From: Planctomycetales bacterium
GTDB taxonomy: Bacteria; Planctomycetota; JAKEIC01
Length of the DNA stretch: 35,602 nt
NCBI GenBank assembly: GCA_022614695.1
Contig: JAKEIC010000044.1
Coordinates: 1 to 35,602, forward strand
Reading direction: 5' to 3'
The number at the start of each line of letters is the position of its first letter. The first letter of the stretch is position 1. Of the stretch, positions 15,367 through 21,278 are shown in pieces. The translations under genes and the position numbers were made by a program. The notes below the pieces were generated by a model. It saw nothing but the letters and a program-made list of their open reading frames with translations. It was not told the DNA's origin and did no database searches.

Positions 15367-16434
15367 GTGCGGGCCGGGACATGGCGGCGGGCGTGTCACC
15401 TCCAGTGGCTCTACTTCAAGATCATCGTGGCGGAGCTCCGCTGGACCCTCGTGGTCTTCGCGCTCGTCAACCTCGTCGGGGCGTTGCTCTTCCACGCCTT
15501 CTACCACCTGCATGGCCGCGAGGGGCCGTCCCCCGACTACGTGAAGAGCCTCCATGCGACCTTCGCGATGGTCTTCATGGAGTACACGCTTGAGTTCCCC
15601 GACCACTGGGCGCTGCGGGTCCTCTACTTCCTCGTGCCGGTGCTCGGTCTCGGCGCGATCGCGGACGGCCTCGTCCGGTTCGGGGTCCTCCTCTTCAACC
15701 GCGATGCCAACCGCGACCAGTGGGCGCGCGTGATGGCGAAGGCGCTCAAGGACCACGTGATCCTCTGCGGCCTCGGCCGCGTGGGGTTCCGCATCCTCGA
15801 GCAGCTCCGGCGCTTCGGCGAGGACGTCGTCGTGATCGAGAAGCTCGACGAGCAGGCGAACTCCTTCGTGAAGGAGGCGCGCCGGCTCGGTATCTCCGTC
15901 CTCGTCGGCGACGCGCGCCGCGAGCACCTCCTCGAGGTCGCCAACGTCGCCCACGCGAAGTCGGTGATCGCCGCCACGGACGACGACCTCGCGAACCTCG
16001 AGATCATCCTCGACGCCCGCACCCTCCGCCCGGGCATCCGGGCCGTCCTCCGGATGTTCGAGCACTCGATGGCGCGCAAGATCGGTGACGCGTTCGACAT
16101 CGCCGCGGTCTTCTCCACCGCCGACCTCGCCGCCCCCGCCTTCGCGGCGGCGTCCTCGGACCGCAACATCCTCCAGAGCTTCTACGTGGAGGGGACGCTC
16201 CTCGTGATCGCGCAGCTCGCGGTCCGAGAGGGCTCCGGACTCGCCGGGAAGAGCGTCGCGGATGTGAAGGGGCAGCACCGCGCCTCCGTGGTCGCCCGCC
16301 GCCCGGCCGGGGGCGAGGCGGAGATCATCCCGGGCCCCGAGAGCCGCCTCGTCACGGGGGACCGGATCACCGTGCAGACGCGCCTCGAGGACATGCCGGC
16401 GCTCCACCAGGCGAACGGCGACACCGGCTGGTAG
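15367..16434 (+). CDS. Two-helix channel-like protein with TrkA-N (RCK) and TrkA-C domains, filter motif absent
   Basis: The 355-residue protein has a first membrane helix at about 24-46, a pore-helix-like stretch (KSLHATFAMVFM, 60-71) and a second helix at about 83-109, as in MthK-type K+ channels. Where TVGYGD is expected it has EYTLEFPDH (72-80), so K+ selectivity is doubtful. A Rossmann RCK_N domain follows, with GLGRVG (135-140) and the acidic end of strand 2 (VVVIEK). A TrkA_C/RCK_C domain lies at about 272-342 (VREGSGLAGKSVADV, LVTGDRITV). RCK domains gate K+ flux in response to nucleotides, and RCK_C can bind c-di-AMP in some families. The start is GTG 15367, after TATAAT and without a ribosome binding site. 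Its TAG abuts the TAA of convergent dinB. Confidence 0.88.
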   Translation: MRAGTWRRACHLQWLYFKIIVAELRWTLVVFALVNLVGALLFHAFYHLHGREGPSPDYVKSLHATFAMVFMEYTLEFPDHWALRVLYFLVPVLGLGAIADGLVRFGVLLFNRDANRDQWARVMAKALKDHVILCGLGRVGFRILEQLRRFGEDVVVIEKLDEQANSFVKEARRLGISVLVGDARREHLLEVANVAHAKSVIAATDDDLANLEIILDARTLRPGIRAVLRMFEHSMARKIGDAFDIAAVFSTADLAAPAFAAASSDRNILQSFYVEGTLLVIAQLAVREGSGLAGKSVADVKGQHRASVVARRPAGGEAEIIPGPESRLVTGDRITVQTRLEDMPALHQANGDTGW

Positions 16435-17646
16435 TTACTTCGTGAGCGACGGCGTGCGCAGGACGAACCCGTACGAGTCCTGCGCCAGCTTCCCGAGGAG
16501 CGCGAGCGCGGGACCTGCGACGACCGCCGAGGCGCCGTAGCGGGCGCGGATCCGGTCGAGGGCGAGGAGGAGCGCGGGGCGCCGGAGGTCCGCGGGCGCG
16601 GCGAAGAGGTCCCCCTGGCGCGGGCCGGAGAGGACAAGCCGCGAGAGGGTCACGCCCACGAGCTTGAGCGCGACCCGGCGCACGTGGATGGCGGAGAGGA
16701 TCGCCTCGGCCTCGCCGAAGAGCCGGTCGTCGCGGTCGGTCGGGCGCGGGAGGGTCCGCGAGGCGACCTCCCCCTCGCCCTCGACGTCGCGGACCCTGAC
16801 CTCGATCCCGCGGGCGAGGAGCCCGAGCTGCCGGGCGGTCCCCGCGGCGCGCTCGACGAGGTAGTAGAGCATCCCCCGGATCTCGTGCGGGACGATCGTC
16901 GGGGCGTGGAACGAGGTCTCGCGCGAGATCGAGTGGGGCACCTCGCGCCGGGAGACGGCGCGGGTGTCGCGGCCGCGCGCCCTCTCGGCGAGCGCGCGCC
17001 CCACGGCCCCGAGGAGCCGCTCCAGCGCCTCGGCGGGGACCCTCGCGAGGTCGCCGACCGTGCGCACGGCGAGGGTCGAGAGGAGCCTCTCCGTCGCGGG
17101 ACCCACACCCGGGAGGTCGCGGATCGCGAAGGGCGCGAGGAACGCGGCCTCCTCGCCGGCGGGGACCAGGCGCAGGCCGTCCGGCTTCGCGGTCTTGCTC
17201 GCGCAGCGGGCGACGACGCGGCTCGGCCCGATCCCGACCGTGACCGTGAGCCCCGCCCTCTCGCGGACTTCGCGCCGGAGTTTCTCCCCCGCCGCCGCGA
17301 CCCCCCCGTGCAGCCTCTCGGTCCCCGTCAGGTCCGCGTAGGCGTCGTCGAGGTAGGTCTCGACCGAGGGCGAGAGCTCCCGCACCGCCCCGAACACCTG
17401 CTCCGCGAACGCCCGGTAGGTGGGCGCGTGGCCCGCGAGGAAGACCCCCCCCGGGCAGAGCCGTCGCGCCTCGTGGAGCGCCATCCCGGCCCGGAGCCCG
17501 AACGCCCGCGCCTCGTAGGAGCACGAGGCGATCACGCCGGTCCCCACGATCACCGGCCGCCCGCGCAGCCTCGGGTCCCGCGCCTGCTCGACCGAGGCGA
17601 AGAAGGCGTCTATGTCCACATGGAGAATCCAGGGGATGGAATACAT
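16435..17646 (-). CDS. dinB: Y-family DNA polymerase IV (DinB), altered catalytic motif
   Basis: The 403-residue protein has the DinB layout. The palm motif is HVDIDAFFASVE (9-20, metal Asp D11 and steric-gate Phe). SYEARAFGLRAGM (43-55) forms the nucleotide-binding finger. The thumb has a helix-hairpin-helix (IRDLPGVGPATERLL), and a little-finger domain spans about 240-345. RQGDLF near 349 resembles a beta-clamp binding motif. Translesion synthesis during DNA damage is the family role. The usual SxDEAYLD catalytic motif reads YLDDAYAD (98-105), so the second acidic residue is Asp rather than Glu and the preceding Ser is lost. The codons GACGAC are clear. ATG 17646 has no Shine-Dalgarno sequence; the AT-rich upstream DNA carries ATTAGG direct repeats over the start. 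Confidence 0.92.
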   Translation of the reverse strand: MYSIPWILHVDIDAFFASVEQARDPRLRGRPVIVGTGVIASCSYEARAFGLRAGMALHEARRLCPGGVFLAGHAPTYRAFAEQVFGAVRELSPSVETYLDDAYADLTGTERLHGGVAAAGEKLRREVRERAGLTVTVGIGPSRVVARCASKTAKPDGLRLVPAGEEAAFLAPFAIRDLPGVGPATERLLSTLAVRTVGDLARVPAEALERLLGAVGRALAERARGRDTRAVSRREVPHSISRETSFHAPTIVPHEIRGMLYYLVERAAGTARQLGLLARGIEVRVRDVEGEGEVASRTLPRPTDRDDRLFGEAEAILSAIHVRRVALKLVGVTLSRLVLSGPRQGDLFAAPADLRRPALLLALDRIRARYGASAVVAGPALALLGKLAQDSYGFVLRTPSLTK

Positions 17647-17661
17647 TAGGGATCTATTAGG
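17645..17661. promoter_or_regulatory. ATTAGG direct repeat spaced by one helical turn over the dinB start
   Basis: ATTAGG occurs at 17645-17650 and again at 17656-17661, 11 bases apart, so both copies face the same side of the helix. The first overlaps the dinB start codon. The surrounding 17641-17668 stretch is strikingly AT-rich for this genome and includes minus-strand TAATAG about 7 bases before the ATG. This suits a promoter plus operator for a damage-induced gene, but no known LexA box is recognisable. Confidence 0.35.
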
Positions 17662-17747
17662 TTATCTGCGGGCAAGCGCCGAGGCAAGGATCGGTCTCGG
17701 AGTCCGGACCGACCCCGCGCGTCTGCTACGATGCGGGGGACACGACG

Positions 17748-18596
17748 ATGAAGGCGCTCGCGATCGGGATCGTCGTCATCGCGGCTGCGGTGCTCGGATG
17801 GGCCCTGTGGTCCCCTCCGGCGGGGCTGGCGCCGCCCTCCACCACGGCCGAGTCGCCCGCGCCGGTCCGCGCCGAGGGGCCGAAGAAGCCCATCCCGCCT
17901 CCGCCTCCGCCTCCCTCCCCGCGGACGGCCGCGGCCGCCCCGGCCGGCGTGCCGCCTCCGGACCCCGACTCCGCGACGACTGCGCCCGCCGCCGCCTCCT
18001 CCTCCGCGCCGGGGCCGTTCCCCGAGGAGATCCTCGCCGTCCCCCGGCGTGACGGGGGCGGCCGCCACGGTCGTCTCCCGCCGCACGCCGACCGGCCGGT
18101 CCTCTTGCGGGCCGGGGAGAAAGTCCCCGAGGACGTGCAGCTGAAGTGCGGGCTCACGCGGGAGGAGACGACCGCCGTCGAGGAGGAACTCGTCCGGGAA
18201 AGGGAGGACCTCACGCCGCGGCTCCGGAAGTTCGTCCTCGAGAACCTGAAGGACGCGACCGAGGCCGGCGTCTCCGGCCGCACGGCCGACGAGCTGCTCG
18301 AGCGCCTCGCCGAGGCGAGCCAGCGCGAGATGGCCCTGCTCATGACCCAGCACGACTCGCAGAAGCTCCGCGAGGACCGCACGCCGCTCGAGGCGATCGC
18401 GGACCCCGACGGGCTCCTCGCGAAGTGGGCCCTCCTCATGCACGAGGTGCGGCGCGAGACGCACCGGCGGCTCCGCGAGAGGATCCGGCCCGAGGCCTAC
18501 CGGGAGGTGACGAAGGTCCACCTCTACGAGGGGAGCTTCGCGGTCCGCGCGCAGAACCTCTTCGCGGTCGAGTTCGGGCGGGACCCGGCCCGCTAG
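17748..18596 (+). CDS. Hypothetical signal-anchored protein with Pro-rich linker and helical domain
   Basis: The function is not recognised. The 282-residue product has an N-terminal anchor (about 3-20). A long low-complexity linker (about 22-115) includes a run of consecutive prolines near 50-57. A charged helical domain follows at about 135-282 (REETTAVEEELVREREDL, the TADELLERLAEASQREM segment). The domain looks periplasmic and may be coiled-coil; it ends ...RAQNLFAVEFGRD. ATG 17748 is preceded by GGGGGA about 6 bases upstream and by TACGAT at 17727-17732. It is divergent from dinB across 101 bases and is followed by the amrS gene 28 bases later, separated by a strong hairpin, so co-transcription with amrS is uncertain. 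Confidence 0.78.
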   Translation: MKALAIGIVVIAAAVLGWALWSPPAGLAPPSTTAESPAPVRAEGPKKPIPPPPPPPSPRTAAAAPAGVPPPDPDSATTAPAAASSSAPGPFPEEILAVPRRDGGGRHGRLPPHADRPVLLRAGEKVPEDVQLKCGLTREETTAVEEELVREREDLTPRLRKFVLENLKDATEAGVSGRTADELLERLAEASQREMALLMTQHDSQKLREDRTPLEAIADPDGLLAKWALLMHEVRRETHRRLRERIRPEAYREVTKVHLYEGSFAVRAQNLFAVEFGRDPAR

Positions 18597-18600
18597 CATA

Positions 18601-18623
18601 GAATCCCCGCGGAGCGGGGATTC
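18601..18623. promoter_or_regulatory. Perfect 10-bp hairpin immediately before the amrS start
   Basis: GAATCCCCGC (18601-18610) and GCGGGGATTC (18614-18623) are exact inverted repeats around a GGA loop. The right arm ends one base before ATG 18625, so in the mRNA it would hide the only SD-like sequence (GGGGA). The element begins inside a TAGAAT hexamer (18599-18604) and starts 4 bases after the stop of the previous gene. It may act as a terminator for the upstream gene, as an operator, or as translational control of amrS. Confidence 0.6.
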
Positions 18624-18624
18624 C

Positions 18625-20271
18625 ATGGCCGAGACTCTGGAGCAGGCCCTCGACGCGCGCACTGCCGAGGCGGCGCCGGCGCTGGTGAGGGGCGAGGGCG
18701 CGGGCGCCGTCCGCTGCCTCGCCTGCGGCCACCGCTGCCTCATCCGCTCCGGCCGGCGCGGGATCTGCCGGCTCCGCTTCAACCGGGACGGCGTCCTCCG
18801 GGTGCCGCGCGGCTACGTGGCGGCCCTCCAGTGCGACCCGATCGAGAAGAAGCCCTTCTTCCATGCCCTGCCCGGCGCCGACGCGCTCTCGTTCGGGATG
18901 CTGGGGTGCGACCTGCACTGTTCCTACTGCTTCCCGCCGGGGACGCGGATCCTGACGTCGCGGGGGCACCTCCCCATCGAGGCGATCTACGAGGAGGCGA
19001 GGAGAGAATCGGGCAACGAGGCCGAGGCGCTCCCCGCCCCAGATGGGCTCTCGGTGGCGACCCACCGGGGAGTCGTGGCACAGGCATCCCGGGTTTTCCG
19101 TCATGACTTCCGCGGGAGGTTGGTCCGGCTCATACCGACCAGCCTGCCCGCAATCGAGGCGACACCCGAGCACCCCTTCCTGGCCGTCGCTCGGCCGCGG
19201 CGTGGCGAGAGACTCGCCCCACCCAGATTCGTGCCTGCCGGCGGGCTGGGCCGGGATCACCTCCTCGCCCTTCCAAGAAGTCCCGGAGGTCCGACGGAGT
19301 CGCTGCCCGGCTCGCCAGCCGAGTTCGAGACCGAGGACTACCTATTCGTCGGCCTGCGGGGCACGGAGACCAGGGCGTACGTCGGCCCCGTTTACAACCT
19401 CGAGGTCGAGGGGGATCACACGTACCTCGCGAACGGCATCGCGGTCCACAATTGCCAGAACTGGGTCACTTCCCAGGCCCTCCGCGACCCGGCCTCGACC
19501 CTCGAGCGCGAGGACGTGACGCCCGCCCAGCTCGTGGACTTGGCCGTCCGCCGCGGGGCGCCGGTCGTCGCGAGCACCTACAACGAGCCGCTCATCACGG
19601 CCGAGTGGGGCCACGAGGTCTTCGAGGAGGCGCGGAGGCGCGGGCTCGTCTGCGCGTTCATCTCGAACGGGAACGCCACGCCCGAGGTGCTCGACTACCT
19701 CCGGCCGCTCGTGGACCTCTACAAGGTGGACCTGAAGGCCTTCGAGGAGAAGGCCTACCGGTCGCTCGGGGGGACCCTCGAGAACGTCCTGCGCACCCTC
19801 GGCCACCTGATCGAGCGGAAGTTCTGGGTGGAGGTCGTCACCCTGACGATCCCCGGCTTCAACGACTCGGAGGAGCAGCTCCGCGGCATCGCGCGGTTCC
19901 TCGCGGGGCTCTCGCGCGACATCCCGTGGCACGTGACGGCGTTCCACAAGGACTATCGGATGACCGATCCGCGCGCGACCACCGCGCGCGACCTGGTGCG
20001 CGCGGCCGAGATCGGCGAGGCCGAGGGGCTCCGGTTCGTCTACGCCGGGAACCTCCCCGGGCGCGTCGGGAAGTTCGAGGACACGCGCTGCCCCGCTTGC
20101 GGCGCGACGGTGGTCCGGCGCGTGGGCTACCGCATCCTCGACGTGGCGCTGCGCGGGAACGACTGCCGGTCCTGCGGGGCGCGCGTGCCGGGCGTCTGGA
20201 CTCTCCCCGACGGCCGCTCGACGTGGTCGGGGCCGACGGGCGAGCGCCGCCCGGCGCCCGTGACGCCGTGA
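18625..20271 (+). CDS. amrS: AmmeMemoRadiSam-system radical SAM enzyme AmrS, intein-containing precursor
   Basis: The precursor is 548 residues. Removing the intein (102-276) leaves 373, about normal for AmrS. The N-terminus has a Cys cluster, CLACGHRC (31-38) with C48, followed by the family's DPIEKKPFFHALPG (71-84) and SFGMLGC (89-95). The radical SAM motif C95-DLH-C99-SY-C is interrupted; after splicing it continues CQNWVTSQ, the classic AmrS sequence. Downstream are the TYNEP and SNGNATPE turns, the KVDLKAF strand, YAGNLPGR, and two C-terminal CxxC pairs (C489/C492 and C514/C517), possibly a zinc site. The family is named for genomic association with AMMECR1 and MEMO1 proteins; the reaction is unknown to me. 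Neither partner gene is in the window. GTGA overlap couples it to the small membrane protein that follows. Confidence 0.93.
   Translation: MAETLEQALDARTAEAAPALVRGEGAGAVRCLACGHRCLIRSGRRGICRLRFNRDGVLRVPRGYVAALQCDPIEKKPFFHALPGADALSFGMLGCDLHCSYCFPPGTRILTSRGHLPIEAIYEEARRESGNEAEALPAPDGLSVATHRGVVAQASRVFRHDFRGRLVRLIPTSLPAIEATPEHPFLAVARPRRGERLAPPRFVPAGGLGRDHLLALPRSPGGPTESLPGSPAEFETEDYLFVGLRGTETRAYVGPVYNLEVEGDHTYLANGIAVHNCQNWVTSQALRDPASTLEREDVTPAQLVDLAVRRGAPVVASTYNEPLITAEWGHEVFEEARRRGLVCAFISNGNATPEVLDYLRPLVDLYKVDLKAFEEKAYRSLGGTLENVLRTLGHLIERKFWVEVVTLTIPGFNDSEEQLRGIARFLAGLSRDIPWHVTAFHKDYRMTDPRATTARDLVRAAEIGEAEGLRFVYAGNLPGRVGKFEDTRCPACGATVVRRVGYRILDVALRGNDCRSCGARVPGVWTLPDGRSTWSGPTGERRPAPVTP
18928..19452 (+). 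mobile_element. Mini-intein (Hint domain) inside the AmrS radical SAM motif
   Basis: This 175-residue in-frame insertion carries the splicing blocks. Block A is CFPPGTRILTSRG with Cys1. Block B contains IEATPEHPFLAV, with the T-x-x-H catalytic pair at intein residues 79 and 82. Block F/G is VYNLEVEGDHTYLANG followed by IAVHN, with penultimate His174 and terminal Asn175, and Cys as the first C-extein residue. No LAGLIDADG or other homing endonuclease motif is present between the blocks, so this is a mini-intein that is not mobile on its own. Its codons include AGA, CCA, CCT and AGT, which are rare in the flanks, and local GC is lower, consistent with a different origin. All residues needed for the standard Cys1 pathway are intact, so splicing is expected. 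Confidence 0.93.
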
Positions 20272-20672
20272 CGCCCGAGGACGCCGCGACGCAGGACGAA
20301 GAGGAGACCGTCATCACGCGCGTCTGGATGAGCACGACGCTCTGCCTCACGTTCCTCACGCTCAACTCGATCGCGTTCGCCTGCGCCGCGTGGGGGGTCC
20401 CCGCCTTCCGCGGCGCGGCGCGGGCCGCCGGGATCGGCGAATTCCCGGCACTGGCGCGCCTGGCGTTCGCCCTGGGCGACGTCGTGCGGGCGAGCACACT
20501 CGCGAGTCTCGCCGCCTTCGTCGCCCTCCAGCTCGGCGCGGTCGCCCTCCAGGCCCTCGACCCGAACCGCGACCGCACGTGGCGGGTGTTCCTCGCGGCC
20601 TCGGTGGTGCCGTTCCTCTGGACCGCCCTCTCCGTGGCGGGCGGGCTGCTCGCGATCCAGGCCGTCGGCTAG
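20268..20672 (+). CDS. Small three-helix membrane protein, unknown function
   Basis: The 134-residue product is not recognised. An acidic N-terminus (EDAATQDEEE) is followed by hydrophobic helices at about 20-43, 76-96 and 106-131. Its start GTG 20268 overlaps the amrS stop in GTGA, so it is probably translated by coupling and co-transcribed with amrS. An internal ATG at residue 21 is the alternative start, but it would fall at the beginning of the first helix. The gene ends in CTAG, shared with the stop of the convergent lipoprotein gene. An accessory role with AmrS at the membrane is possible but purely inferred from position. Confidence 0.72.
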   Translation: MTPEDAATQDEEETVITRVWMSTTLCLTFLTLNSIAFACAAWGVPAFRGAARAAGIGEFPALARLAFALGDVVRASTLASLAAFVALQLGAVALQALDPNRDRTWRVFLAASVVPFLWTALSVAGGLLAIQAVG

Positions 20673-21274
20673 CGGAGCCTGAGCGAGCCGATCGCGGCCT
20701 CGAAGCCTCCCGCCGCGGCCGCGAGGGTCTTCTCGGGGCCGACCAGCTTCAGGAAGAACGATCCCTTCGGCGTCTCGACCACCGCGCCCAGGAGCCGCCA
20801 TCCGGGCTTGTCGTGGCGCTCGGGCGCGCCCGGACGGAGCGGCGCCACGTAGCGGCCGGAGACTTCCACCGTGGTCACCTCGAGGTCGCCGACCTTCCTC
20901 TCCCTCACGGCGCCGGGTTCGGCCAGGCCTCCGCCCGGCTTCTGGAACTGCCCCACCCAGCGCTCGATGTTGGCCGAGGCGCCGCCTCCCTGCCCCTCCC
21001 CGAAGTAGAAGACCCCCAGCTCCGCCTCTTCCGCGTCCCCCGCGGCGGCGGGGATCCGCAGCTCCGCGACGCGCATCCCCGAGGAGGGGGTCACCGACCG
21101 CCAGGCGGCGGGGACCGCGAAGGAGAGCCCCGCCGACGTCTCGACCGTGCGCGTCTCGGCCGCCGGGGGCGGCGGGGCCAGCGAAGGGCTCGGAGGTGGC
21201 GAGGCTCCTCCTCCGCAGCCGGCAACGAGAAGCGCGGAGATCCCGAGTGCCCTCGCCGCGTCGGACGGGGTCAT
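20669..21274 (-). CDS. Putative lipoprotein, unknown function
   Basis: The 201-residue product has a lipobox LVAGC (C20) after a short hydrophobic signal, then a Pro-rich linker (about 26-38). A globular domain at about 45-200 follows, with alternating strands (LSFAVPAAWRSVTPSSGMRV, then AELGVFYFGEG). It includes WVGQF and ends with an amphipathic helix plus SLRLR. The pattern (a hydrophobic 'F-x-V-P-x-x-W' opening and a late helix 'FEAAIGSL') resembles PsbP/LpqN/DUF1795-like folds found in small lipoproteins, but this is only an impression. ATG 21274 lies 4 bases after the stop of the SIS-domain gene, so they form an operon; AGGGG just upstream may serve as ribosome binding site. Its stop overlaps that of the convergent membrane protein. 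Confidence 0.78.
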   Translation of the reverse strand: MTPSDAARALGISALLVAGCGGGASPPPSPSLAPPPPAAETRTVETSAGLSFAVPAAWRSVTPSSGMRVAELRIPAAAGDAEEAELGVFYFGEGQGGGASANIERWVGQFQKPGGGLAEPGAVRERKVGDLEVTTVEVSGRYVAPLRPGAPERHDKPGWRLLGAVVETPKGSFFLKLVGPEKTLAAAAGGFEAAIGSLRLR

Positions 21275-21278
21275 GCCC

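Noticed and set aside
17881-17990. CRISPR-like or tandem repeat in the Pro-rich region
   Set aside because: The repetition is CCG/CCT codon runs of a coding Pro-rich linker, not regular spaced repeats.
18928-19452. Homing endonuclease within the intein
   Set aside because: The segment between the splicing blocks is too short and has no LAGLIDADG, HNH or GIY-YIG motif.
18625-20271. Frameshift or assembly chimera explaining the AmrS insertion
   Set aside because: The frame is continuous, all intein blocks are in order, and the extein rejoins at the exact residue expected.
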